The notes under the pieces: model-generated
What the model saw: only the letters and a program-made list of their open reading frames with translations
Told to the model about the DNA's origin: nothing
Databases searched by the model: none
Translations under genes and position numbers: made by a program
Part shown: positions 22,997-34,208 of the stretch, in pieces
How the letters are laid out: every line of letters begins with the position of its first letter
Numbering within the stretch: position 1 is the stretch's first letter
Assembly (NCBI GenBank): GCA_000226015.1
Contig: JH154707.1
Coordinates: 75,622-139,621 of the forward strand
Direction of reading: 5' to 3'
Source of the DNA: Mnemiopsis leidyi
Taxonomy: Eukaryota; Ctenophora; Tentaculata; Lobata; Bolinopsidae
DNA length: 64,000 nt

Positions 22997-25775
22997 GTAA
23001 CAATGTGACCAATCCATCTAAATGACTCGAGGATGGACGTATTGTGACGTTTCTAATAGATGTGAAACGCTCCGAGTTTTTAGCGTTACATTGCCGTGCT
23101 GTCCATGTCGACCAGATGGTTTGAATTTTACTTTTTTGACCTCCACCATTGTCCGTCCGGCATTCTTTCCACTATTTTTTCAACAAATTTAATTTACTTA
23201 AAACAATGAAGTTTTTAAACTTCGTAAAAAAACGGTTGGTTTTGTGCGAGAAGGTGCGATACTTTGCAGCACGTGCCCGGCCAGCTTCACAGATGCAAAT
23301 AGAGGTAGCAAAATACCTGCTAACGAGGTTACGACGAACTAGCCAATCCAATTTTCATAAAATTACAAAATTTAAAAGAAGTGAACTAAGATCGGTGGAT
23401 GCCCGGGCTAATGCGCGGAAAGGGACAAGTACTACCAGCCGCTCGTTGCCATGGCCACCGGGCACATTTAATTTAATGATTTATTTTAAATGCGCATATT
23501 GTTGAGGGGTTATTTTCAAAATATGCACTACTTTATCTAATTTACTTTACTCGTAGGGGGATCTGATTGAAAACATTAATTATTTCATTACATTTAACCG
23601 GAAGGTACTCAAGCCTTCGGCAGGTAGCTCTTCTGGCTGATCATTTGGCTGCTTTTTCCAGTGACTCTCCCCCCGCCCAAACTTAGGTCATGGTTTAAAT
23701 CAAGCACCGTTTTGATTATTTCACTTCGATCGGCGCGGATAAATTCCCTAAATTTTGTATTTCTGGGGTAGTTGAAGGCTATCTGTTTTGTATACTAACA
23801 ATGTGGGCCGGTCATGTGGCGTAAAGCTTGTCTGAAATCCCAGCTCACACGGACCACCAGACGTCGTAGATGCACACGCAGTAGACAGTTAATGAATTGT
23901 CGCGATGTTTACAAGTTATACGGATAAAATTATCAATAAAGTTAAGTGAGTTTAGGGATTGAAATATTCCATAATCGGCTCGTATACTGTTGTAGTTTCA
24001 AAACGTAGGCGTCGAAACGCAGATCGCTTTCCCACTTTTCTTGTTTACATTTTTTCAGCAGGAGTAAGGCGAGGATTTCAAAATAATTCCAGTGGGCGAG
24101 GTTATTTAACCTAATTTTTCTGAGTATGAATTTAAGATGTTCTTAGAAACAAACCCTCAAAATAATGAAATGATTAAACCTCCTCCCGTATCAGCTAAAC
24201 TAAGCAACCTTTTCTAATTGTCTGACGATACCAACAATATTTCAATCTAAAAATAAACGCTCCAGTCACATTTCTTTCCACATCAGCTGGCAGAACCAAA
24301 CCCCATCCTATATCCCCCTAATCAAACTTGTCCTCGTGATTCTCAAAAAACAATAGCCGGACTGCACTTGGCGGCGCTGTAAAGCCGACACTATAGTCAA
24401 TAGTATCCCTGTAACGTGTGACATTTCCAACTAAGGGTAATCGGTACCGTGCCACCATGGCACGTGAGTCCAGCACAGTTATCGATTGTCAATATACGGG
24501 CCGTTCAGCCAACAGAAACGCGTTCCACATGGCTAGTTATCCGGCAATACCTGCACTCTTTTCTTGTTTTCCCCCTGTCGCGCGAAACGTAACGAATTTC
24601 CGCGTGGGTTGAGGTGGGACGTTGAGATTAGTTAACCACTTGGTGAAGGAGCAGGGAAAAGTGCGGGGAAGGGAGGTGGCCACTGTTTTGCGACATGACA
24701 CAGCCCGCCACCCCACCAACTACTACTCTACTAATTCTACTATTCTATCACTTAAAAGACAGAGGTTTTACAAATGCAAAGTAACAATTTCAGCGGGCGA
24801 TTAATGGTAAGCAATTTGCGAGCAATTACTGTTGTCGCGGATACAAAGCAGTCGGTTTCGGCCCGGCTTTTCTTCAAAGAGTCGAAGTAAAACTGTTATA
24901 GCCAGAGTACAGGCCGGGCAATCTTGACAAATGTCTTGGCAAACGTATCTAATAACCTGTCAATTGTCTGAACTAATGGAACATTTGGAACTCGCTTGTT
25001 ACTTACAATTAAATAGCATATCGAGGGGGGCCGGAGCGTCCAGTTCACGGCTCGTAGCAACTCTTCCCCAATTCTAACGTCACACCTCACACCTGATAGC
25101 TCATCTTGGCGGTTTAATGGTTTCCCTGTGAGTACTCTTGCTGTGGAAAAGTCTGTCTAACTACGGGGATGTGAGGGGAAATTTATATTTTACGATAGAA
25201 TTAGTTCGCCTAGCAGGGGAAAAGGGCGTTTTTCATGTGTTTTTATTGGAAGCTCGGAAATTGTCACTTGATCAGGATATATCGAATACTGACTTCCAAT
25301 ATTCTCCTCAGATAATAATAATATTTTCACATTATTAATACGATAAATTTTTCAGTCAGCTGCACCACGATGGTTACAATGCGCTCGCACTGCTCATGGA
25401 ACAGATGCTTCTAGCTTCCAAAAAAGTTAGTTTTTTGCTCTTTGATGGCTTTGGAAAGGAAGAATTTAATGAGTGAATTGTTGATATAAGGCTTTGATAC
25501 TTGAGGGAATTCGTCGATGACTCTTATCGTTGACTATTGTAAGTTCACCAAAGTGTCCAAGGTTGAACCCAATTAGGGCGCGTGTCGGTGGCTATTGGTT
25601 CTGCAGACAGATCAGACACCCTTGAAAGATGTGTCTACTTGCCACAGCTACTTAAGTCTCGCTGTCATTTCTCTTTACGTTTTATTATCTCAGGTGCAAC
25701 CGAGCGATTGTCTGACCCAACTTTTGAACGTGTGCAAAGCAGTAAGCTTTGCGGACAAAGAACTCATTCTTGATG
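21515..25775 (+). CDS. CstF-50-type N-terminal dimerisation module (three exons)
   Basis: Exons 21515-21573, 25356-25425 and 25694-25741 (or to 25775) join in phase. The protein reads MIMLDSEVKNKVFVYKLMIS, then QLHHDGYNALALLMEQ, and ends TQLLNVCKA. This follows the N-terminal homodimerisation domain of cleavage stimulation factor subunit 1 (human LYKLIISQLLYDGY, with LLHLIKLG downstream). In CstF-50 seven WD40 repeats come next; I find no WD40 exon between here and the right edge. The third exon has two possible donors: GTAAGC after 25741 (phase 0, strong) and GTTTGT after 25775 (phase 1). The second leaves the phase needed to join the acceptor at 27373, in front of the C2H2 gene. So this is a truncated CSTF1 relative, a shuffled module, or the N-terminus of the next gene. 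The start ATG lies three bases after a splice acceptor. Confidence 0.6.
22248..22355 (+). repeat. Three-copy 36-bp minisatellite in an intron
   Basis: Three units starting at 22248, 22284 and 22320 share GTGACACTTATT and a TTGAGGTTGTTAAGGCC core. The 36-base period keeps a reading frame open, but there is no sign that it is translated. Confidence 0.85.
22906..22991. repeat. N gap followed by a (CT)n microsatellite
   Basis: Ten N (22906-22915) are followed by an unbroken CT dinucleotide run to about 22991. The gap is probably due to this repeat. Frames across it are artefacts. Confidence 0.95.
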
Positions 25776-27373
25776 GTTTGTTTGTTTTTGTTGTTTGAAT
25801 TTCACAATATCAGTCTTCTTACTCAGTGTTCATTCATAACCATTGGATTTATAACCATTGGATGTTGTCAGTGGGCACTTATTGAAGCTTAAGAATTAAG
25901 GAACAGATTGATATGAAAGGCCAGCTAGCGACTAGCCACGGCTGTTATTCTGGCTCTTTCTCAATTTTCCATTTCGGCATTTACATCTTCGACCGATTTA
26001 CGATGATGCCATATTAAGGTTGGATACGGCTATCAGGAAATTGGATATCACCTATGATAGATAGGCGATATCGCATGCGTGCTGCACTTTTGAGTTATTA
26101 CTAGGATTGTTTGTAAATGCAAATATGTGATTCAGCGTTCACTAAATCAGTGCGCGGCACAAAATTATACGCGCGCATTGAATTTAAGCTCGACTGATAG
26201 GTATTATTTCGAGGATTTAGTTCTACAGACGAGTTTTTTGCAGTTCAACATTGAAGAAAAGGTCAACCGGAGACACTTTAGGGGCATAAACTTTGCTAGC
26301 TCGCTTGACCTACACACGTCGAAAAATATAGTAACTGCTAAAATAGAAGGAGTTGATGCAACATTTTGGCCCACTGCCCATAAACTTCGGCTACTTGATG
26401 CTAAACTAGTCTCCTCCCGCATTTAGTCAAATATCGGTCATTTACCTTAATTGGTAGTCGTCACATACTTCAAATCGTCTGATCCTTCTAAAAACAGCCG
26501 TATTGATACCTTGAAAGATTGTTTTCATGACCTGTACCTCGGGTACTCATTTGGTGTCGCCGAGTTTTTGAATAAGCCAGGCACCCTTCTACATATGCTT
26601 CTATCTGCACACGTGACATCTCTTCTAAGATATCTCATGCTCATATGCTGTGAATAATAGATAATTTAACCGGAACAAATTTAGCTATCGGAAGCATATC
26701 GAACAATCCCATTTAAACGTAACTATAATTTGAATATTTCATTGATCTCTCAAAAAATTTAAACACACCGTGCAGAGACTTACCGATCAAATACGCTAAG
26801 TATCTAGCAAGTATGAGTACAAAGACGGCGCTTTAAATCGTGCAGCAGAACTTTGTTTAATAATAAACTTACAAAAAGCCACAATGTTCACTTGTGGTGT
26901 TTTAAATCACTGACACGGCCGGCCAGTACGGTCGGCAGGACTAAGTGGCTACCCCCAGTAATTCATCACGAGGCGATCCTTCCCGCGGCAACCGAACGAG
27001 AGACGTGCATTTGAACGCTGTCACTGAGCGCGGTGGGAATGAAGCTCGTTGTGGGCTGTTTAAAAAGTGTGTCGATTGTCTTGCTTACCAGCTGAAGTGA
27101 TCATGCTCGAGTCTCACTCAAATCTTCACCACTCAGTACTGATTTAAATCGAGCTGCATGATCGCAGTTCACGTGGTAGCAGTACATCGCTCTTTTCGAA
27201 AATTATTTCACACAAAGAACTCACTTCCCGGCTTCATTCATACAATTTTATAGCCCGCCATTTGAATTAGTCCGCACGCACAGAGTGATAGTTTCGCGAA
27301 TAAATCCTCATTGTTGAAACAGGTTTTGACCATTTTTAAATAGACAGCGAACAATGTTTCATTTTACTTTTAG

Positions 27374-30171
27374 ACGGTTTAATTCGTAAGGTCTATTTCA
27401 AAACAATGAGTAACGTCAAATTCTTGCCCTCAACAGAGACCGTGGCTATGTCTGAGGAGGAACAAACCCAGGACTCTCCCCAGAAGTCTCCCCGGAAAGA
27501 AACCCCGGAACCCCAATCCAAGAATAACAGCCCTATAACCGCCGAGGTTTGTCTATTTTGTCTAGATCATCTTTCCAGTTGTCTGGCGTTTCAATTTTCA
27601 GGATTCAGATTATTTGTTTGCTGATTTTCCTGCTTACACGATTGTGTAGTATGTGAAATTCGTTACGTACAACAATGCAACTACCTGTTTTACCTAGTAT
27701 TATTTAACCTAAATCAATTAAATCCGTCAGATGATGAACGGTAAGAGTGAGACCCAGTCCCCGACCTCCACAACAACTATCTTCTCAGCGTCCTCCCTTC
27801 TAGAGTCCGCCCAGACATCTCCTCCAGCCCCCACGGCTATCACCCCTCCCACCTCCACTAAAGATCCTCTAGCCGACACTCTTACCAACCACCCCCTTTC
27901 TCAAATATTCCCAAACAAGGACGTTCTTTCTCAGATTCTACCAAACAGCGAGGCCCTGATTGCCGCTGCAAATGCTAAATCTACCACTCCCATTTTACCC
28001 ACACCAAACCTACTTCTACCTAATTCTAGCCCACTCATGATTCCAACTTCCACTCCTACCTTATCTACTCCTACTCCCCTTCTTCCTACATCAACTCCAC
28101 TGAGATCACTTTCCACTCCAATTTTGCCGACTAGCACCCGTTTTAACCCTACAATCCTGACTCATCCCTATAGCGTGAGTCAAAGTGACATATTAGTATT
28201 GCAATTTCTGATTCTGTTTGTTTGATACAGGAATTTGTTTTAATCGGGCATGAAAGATTTAGGTTTGTCGAAAAGTTGAATCTAATTCTATCATTACACT
28301 TTTTCATCCGCAAGAGCCAAGATGCCCGAACTTTTTGCCTTTAACATTTCCATTCCTCAGTTCCCCCTGGGAAGATCCGGCTCGCTCCCCTTCTTCCCGA
28401 ACCTCAACTTAAAATCTCCGGACAGCTTTAAGCAGGAGGAAAAAGATGCGGGTCTTCTCGATCATCAACTTTTAAGCGGGAGACTCCAGGATGTCGTCAA
28501 AGCATTTGCTGCCAACAACGCGACTTTCCCCCTGCCCACCAGCATCTGCAACAACTGGCAAAGTAAGTTGTCCCGGCCTTGTCTGACTTGTTCCGTCTCG
28601 AACTTACTTTGAGGTAGATCTTTCTAATTGCCCCGATTTGATTACGTTCTATTTGAGCGCAGTGCACTGTTTTTGTGTCATTCGCCAGACGTTGCCGGTT
28701 GGCTTTGGAATTGAAAAATCTCCATCTTTGATATAGAAATGAAATTAAGCAATTCCAGAAATCTGTTCTGGTATTACAACCCGTCACATTTAATTTGAAC
28801 TGGCCCTGGGAACTTCAGATAAGTTTCCTTTATAATTGGACCCTGTATGGTAGATAGTATATGCAGTAAACAGTAACACGAGTTACGGTATATAGTTTAC
28901 AGACCAATCCTGACCAAATATTTTAGTGTAATTTAGGTAAAATGCTTACGCTTTTTGAACATATTGTACGAAAAAATACTATGATTTGTTTCATTTTGTA
29001 TCACTATCAAGATACAGCTCCTCAAAATAGTAGCTTACCAGCTGATTGCTGAATCACCCTTTGTAGATATCAGGACAAGCCAGTTTTTCGTGTTATTTCC
29101 AGATAACCTGATAAGAACGAACCAGTATATTGGTATTATTTCCAGATAACCTGATAAGTCAAGTACAGACGGGATCTGGACGACAGCACAAGATGAAGCA
29201 CTGTCCGGTTTGCAACAAAGTCCTCGTCGCTAGCTCCCTCTACCTTCACATGAAGGTGTGACATTTTACTTTACTTTATCGTTTGTTAAAAAAATCAATC
29301 GACGTCCGAATTATCGGGGAGGACTGCAAGGAGTCGGAAAATTTGTTCCATCGTGTGATCTTTGACACTGACAGCGATTGACTGCAATAAGAGGCTAGAT
29401 ACGACCAATTAATTTCTAAGACTTTTTCGACTTCTCACCAAAAATTCTGACGTCCTCAATGCTTACCTATATAAACTTAGATTTACCTTACAAAAAGGGT
29501 AATTTGTAAAATTTACTATTTTGGTATTTTACATCTTAAGTTAAGTTTGCAAGGTAAACTCACAAGTAACTCTCAGTCTGGTATTGGTGGCATAGTTTAT
29601 GTTTTAAGACATTTTTACATAATAGTAATACTCTTAATTTTATTAATTAAACTTCATATTCGGTCGTTAATTGAGATATTAATTTTGCTTCAAAATCGTG
29701 TGGTCTGAGATTGAGTCACCACAATGGCTAAAGTATGATGTACAATTGAATGAACGCTGTGATCTTTGGAAGCATAATACCACAATTTCTTATGCAGCTG
29801 CGGTTACTGCGCAAATACTGGTTTGACGTCGGTTTAGTTGGATTTAAAACGAGCAATAAATATTCAAAGCATGCTTGTATCAAAGATCAAACTTTTGATT
29901 TAAAAAACTATTAAAATTGAAAGGCTCCGCGAAATCAGCTGTAACCAGAAAACTGGAGACCATTTGGTCAAGCTGAAATGAATGTCTGGTTGGCTCTTTA
30001 TTTCGATAATATTTAAAATCACTTTCCCGGCAGATTCACACTGGCGAGAAAAACTACATCTGTGAGTTTTGCTGCAAGAGATTCCTCCTCAAGCACCACC
30101 TCCACTCCCACTTAAAGATCTGCCAAAGTCGAACTTTGGTCCTTAACAAAAAGGAAACGTCTCAAGCTTGA
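27374..30171 (+). CDS. Disordered protein with two C-terminal C2H2-type zinc fingers
   Basis: Exons 27374/27406-27546, 27731-28174, 28322-28562, 29146-29255 and 30034-30171 join in phase. From the ATG at 27406 the product is 357 residues. Exon 1 is rich in acidic residues and Ser-Pro. Exon 2 is a 148-residue Ser/Thr/Pro low-complexity region with many TPxxLPTS-like units. The last two exons encode finger 1 (CPVCNKVLVASSLYLHMKIH, one residue short of the usual spacing), the linker TGEK, and finger 2 (CEFC to HLKIC, a C2HC form). A sequence-specific transcription factor is the likely role. The frame is open upstream of the ATG to an acceptor at 27372-27373, so this may be an internal exon joined to the CstF-50-like exons at 21.5-25.8 kb; the joined model is 438 residues. 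The acceptor of the fourth exon is tandemly duplicated. No orthologue is assigned. Confidence 0.75.
29093..29158 (+). repeat. Duplicated 3' splice site, 43-bp period
   Basis: The 23-base block with TTATTTCCAGATAACCTGAT occurs at 29093-29115 and again at 29136-29158. Each carries a good acceptor (TTTCCAG). Only the second gives a long open frame; use of the first reaches TAA just after 43 bases. Confidence 0.9.
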
Positions 30172-31364
30172 GAGGAAGTTAGAGAACCGGCTGAAAAACG
30201 CCTGAACGAAACTTCCCACCTTGCAATATCTTCGAATGAAGAAAAGAAGAAAGAAATCTAGGGTTACGTTTTATCGGCACTCCAGACTTCTTAATTAATG
30301 ACAAGTCAGACTTTTAGGACCAAAGAATGGAAAATTGGGCTTCGAGGACCCTAAACGTTTAAGAGAAACATTGTGTAACAACTGTCACTTTGTTGAATAT
30401 GATGAGCGCAGACAAGCGAACCAAAGTCTGAATGTAAGATTGAATTTGAATATAGAAATTGCGTTTTAACCAGGTTTTTGAAGAAATAGCGGCTACTAAC
30501 AAAAACGATGCTTCTGTAGAAAACGTGCAGTCACTGAAATTAAACTGAAGTTTGTATAGTAGCTCTTATGATACGTTAGCATGTCAGTGTCACTGTGTAA
30601 CTATGACCCTGAATTTGATCAAGAACAAGGAAACTTTGGAAAGTATTTGTAAGTTTTACAGATTCCCTTTTAAGTTCCAACCTATTATCAATAAGCTTGA
30701 TATGATTTTAAGATATATCTGTTTACGTTAGAATTATATTTATGGACAAATGTATTCTTTGGGAGGGGTCACAGTTTAAGTTATCTAATTCTTAGACTAT
30801 GATTATGAATATATCATTGTCTTCTTTTGCGTAAAAACATGTTGTTAGGCCGTTTTGACTCTTTCGCGTCAGCAGTGTTTATGTATAATTATATCACTTG
30901 ATAGATTATATCACTTCCAATTGGTCAATCGCTATCACATGAGGACGAAAAATGTGTGACCCTTACCCAAAAATACGTTTTTCTATTCTCTGGATTCAAA
31001 CAAATTACAATTATAATTATGTCCCGTTTTAGCATTTGCCATTTGATTTTACGTTTTTAAAGTTGAACTAAATTTGCCTATTTATTTGTTATTCAATTAT
31101 AGTGTTACAAATACAAGTTCGACTAATAGTATAAGTAAAAAATTATCAATGCAATTGCATTTGATTTGTGCAAATGTACAATTGATTTGTACATTTGATT
31201 TGTACAAAGTCAGACAACATTTGATCAATTTTGCAATTAAGCTAGATATGATTGGCAATGATTTTAAACTTGATGACTAAAGAACCACAAATACAATTAC
31301 AAACAATTATGATTCGTGGCAACACATTAGTAAGTACAAATAAATTAATTCATAATTTATAATT
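30172..31364. other. 3' flank of the zinc-finger gene, AT-rich, no gene seen
   Basis: Probable 3' UTR followed by AT-rich DNA with many short ATTTGTA-type runs around 31080-31240. No coding exon is supported. Confidence 0.4.
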
Positions 31365-31510
31365 GTATTGTATAGCACACATATCTTTATTTTCGCAGTG
31401 ATACCCTGTGTACCCGACTCTCGCGTCGCAGAGCTTTGTATTGTATAGCACACATATCTTTATTTTCGCAGTGATACCCTGTGTACCCGACTCTCGCGTC
31501 GCAGAGCTTT
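31365..31510 (+). repeat. Two-copy 73-bp tandem duplication
   Basis: Units 31365-31437 and 31438-31510 appear identical, each running from GTATTGTATAGCACAC to TCGCAGAGCTTT. It borders the foldback element to the right. Confidence 0.95.
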
Positions 31511-31999
31511 GCTAAATATTAATATAATAAAACACGCGCATATCCCTGTGCGAGCGTAGCACGAAATTAAGACGGACGCGCAGACGCAAAAGCTCACACA
31601 TGACATAATGTAATGTACAGCAGCGCGCAGCCTGATCCCGCAATTCTATTCTCCAGAAATGAGGGTCAAACAAACTATATGCGTCCCGATAGTATAGGGC
31701 GCGCGCAGCGCGAGCAACAGGGGAATGCTATGTTGTACTTGTATGTTGGCTAAAGCTAAGCAACTCGCAGCTCAAAGTCAAAGCTGAACGCTCGCGCTTG
31801 TTAGACTTCACCTAACCATTAGGTTGCAGGTGGTTGTTGCTAACTGCTAAGCCAAAATACTAACATGACATGATAGCCCAGTGGCTCGCACTGCGCGCGC
31901 GGCGCCCTATCGGGACACACTGTGTGAGCTTTTGTATCTCGCGTCCGTCTTTATTTCGCGCTAAGCTTAAGCTCGCACATGGATATAAGTGTTTAGCAA
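31508..31999. repeat. GC-rich foldback element with long inverted arms
   Basis: The left arm (from about 31508, conserved from ATATCCCTGTGCGAGC at 31540) is the inverse complement of the right arm ending near 31986-31999. Shared blocks include GAAATTAAGACGGACGCG, CAAAAGCTCACACA and GTCCCGATAGxxxAGGGCGC. Arms are about 60-100 bases with some indels. No transposase is present. A non-autonomous, MITE-like or foldback DNA element is the simplest reading. Target-site duplications are not clear. Confidence 0.65.
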
Positions 32000-32049
32000 A
32001 AGTGGTTGTTGAATGTTGCGATGATACCCGAATTTTAGAACGGTAGACG

Positions 32050-32245
32050 GATATAATCTCGTCAACAGGTGCGTGCTTCCGCCGCGCGCGGCGGCAGCTA
32101 CGAAGCTAAAATAAGCGTTTCTAGCCACCTCTGGTGACGCCCGCAAAAGGGCTCTGGTTTACCGGGCGCTGTACTGCGTGGCTCTCTTTACAATTAGACT
32201 GAGGTCCCCAGACAAACCTCTGGTCAGAGCCCTTTTTAAATGAGG
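32050..32245. repeat. GC-rich repeat related to the 11.5-kb element
   Basis: Blocks CCGCCGCGCGCGGCGG, AGCCACCTCTGGTGACGC, ACCGGGCGCTG and GAGGTCCCCAGACAA match the family at 11.48-12.1 kb, in a different order. The arms CAAAAGGGCTCTGG and CAGAGCCCTTTTT (inverse complements) are also present. Confidence 0.5.
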
Positions 32246-32535
32246 TTCGGACGAAATCAAACAATCAATTGTCCCTGTTAGAAATTTTAGGTCATCACCC
32301 AATTCTTTGAGTTTTCTTTTGCTTTAGAGTGCACCTTACCATGCCACTCACAGTGGCGTCACAACGGCGCCACATCAAAGATTTGTTGAAAAAATTGGCA
32401 AATTGAAGTCCAATTTAACGACGGTCGAAGGAAAAAAATTATATTATTATTATTCTCATTATAAAACAGGAACATGCCAACAAAAATTATCTAGATTAAT
32501 ACCTTAATGTGGTAACTGTACCAGGAAAACAAGTT

Positions 32536-32670
32536 TTACCAACATGATCTGTTACATGCTGCTAAATCTTCAACATAATTTAGTTCACTTAAGGTCTCTA
32601 TGTGTAAATTTCTGATACTTAAATCCCTTCTTAAAACAGATAAAAAGTTCGTTTTTGGTCTTCCTAATTT
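32536..32670 (-). pseudogene. LINE ORF2 C-terminal fragment
   Basis: On the minus strand the frame contains GRPKTNFLSVLRRDL and SELNYVEDLAACNRSCW. This follows the tail of non-LTR retrotransposon reverse transcriptase proteins, where a GRPxT motif precedes a short helical end shortly before the stop. No reverse transcriptase domain is found upstream on that strand, so this is a 5'-truncated or rearranged copy. Confidence 0.5.
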
Positions 32671-33104
32671 ACCCTTAAATTTATTTTCAGATTCTCTAGA
32701 GCCATTTGGGCAGGAGTATGATCCATTCTCCATTAAATCGTCCGACTTAGCGACGGCCGAAGGACAAAAAAGTATAGGGGGCAGCAAAAATTCGCCAGGT
32801 GCGGCAAAAAATGTGGTGAGCAGAATAAGTTGATGAGTGTCCAAGAAATTATGACTCCTAACAAGAGATTTTGTACAACCAAAGAGACATACAATTAGAG
32901 TTTCACCTTGGAAGAGTGTCTTCAACATGAAATGTTAAAGAGTTCTGATTCTTCATTTAATTAAATTACTTTTTGCTCTAATTTCCTTGCACCTAACAAG
33001 TCTAATCACGGATGGTTTCAATCTGTAACCCGGTCTCTCCTCCAGAGTTGGGCCTCCTACTTTTCTACAGGGGCCACTGTTCAACTCCCATTTTAGGAGT
33101 TCTA

Positions 33105-33294
33105 TGGAGATAGGTGCCAAACAAGTGGCCAGTCCTTAAGTGTCGTCGTTTCTGTGCTGGCTGGGTACATAAGAACTCCACAGCAACTGTGAGGCAAAGA
33201 TGTGTGCCATTTAGCCTGAGCACAATTACAGTCCAGAAATTAAGACATATTCGCCCCAAACAGGGGTCAGGGGTCAGGCACTTGTTTGGTACTC
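33105..33294. repeat. Short inverted-repeat segment
   Basis: GGTGCCAAACAAGTGGCC near 33112-33129 is largely the inverse complement of GGCACTTGTTTGGTACTC near 33277-33294. The inner sequence has no coding potential. It is either a small foldback element or a chance pair within repeat-rich DNA. Confidence 0.3.
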
Positions 33295-33539
33295 ATCACT
33301 TTTATGTGGTTGGTGGGTTTTGTATTGTAATTTGATCTTATGAGAAAAATATGTGTGGTCTGGCATACTCATGCTGAGCTTTAGGGAAAAACCAGCCCTC
33401 CTTTTACAGGCAAGGAGTCTGCTATAGAATGTTCCTTAACCGGAAAAAGAACCAGCCACTAGGCAAAAGGTTTAGCCGGGAAAGTCGACCAACTGATCCT
33501 AACTCAATATCTTAAGGTATCAGAATTGGACAAAAAACA

Positions 33540-34208
33540 ATGGCTAACTGTTTGTTTGAAGGTTATCAGGCTGCCCAAGCTAGCAATGTGAAGTATGAAG
33601 CAGCTAAACTTTGTTTAGGGAGCATCAAAACAGAAATGATGACTCGTCAACGATCAATTAGAAACTACAGCAGCAGTTACTTGAGAGTCAGTCTAATCAC
33701 ACAGAATTGTCTGCTGTCGTTGATAGCACTGTAGTGAATGGTATACGGTCTTATAGTGAAGTTTTATCAGATACAGTTAGGAAATCAGTTCCAGTTTTGT
33801 CAGCTGTGAAAGAAGCGGTCGCAGACGACGATCGATCAGGAAACGTTGTTGTATTTGGACTTAAAGAGCAGGAATTAGTTCATGTAGATAATCAGATAAT
33901 GGAATTGTTTGATACCCTTGATGATAAACTGAGTTTATATTCTGTTAGGATTGGACTGCACTCCAAGGATGAAAAGGTCAGACCTGTGAAGAATTCCTTC
34001 CCCAATGCTCGTTCATAGAATCCTAAAAAAGGCTAAGGACTTGAAAAACTCTACAAAATACCGAAAGGTATACATCTCACCGGACAGAGGCCCTGAAGAA
34101 CGGGCAAAAAACAGACAGTTGGTGGCAGAAATGAGACAATTAGCAGCAGAAAACCCCGACCACCGTTTTTTGATTTTAAGAGGGGAAATATGCAAAAGAG
34201 ATAAGTAG
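33540..34208 (+). pseudogene. LINE ORF1 remnant
   Basis: Three overlapping frames (33540-33734, 33707-34018, 34005-34208) together resemble ORF1 proteins of CR1/L2-like non-LTR elements common in cnidarians and other invertebrates. The recognisable part has SGNVVVFGLKEQE, then a basic tail with VHRILKKAKDLKNSTKYRK, YISPDRGPEERA, RQLVAEMRQLAAENPDHRF and the stop after GEICKRDK. Two frame changes split it. No ORF2 follows; the sequence to about 34640 may be 3' UTR, since it ends in AT-rich DNA. It is a dead, internally deleted copy. Confidence 0.7.

Noticed and set aside
23149-23505. 118-residue basic frame
   Set aside because: No family, no promoter or splice support, intronic position.
26127-26426. 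99-residue frame between the CstF-50-like exons and the zinc-finger gene
   Set aside because: I tested it as a missing CstF-50 exon; it does not resemble WD40 repeats, and the phase and acceptor do not fit.
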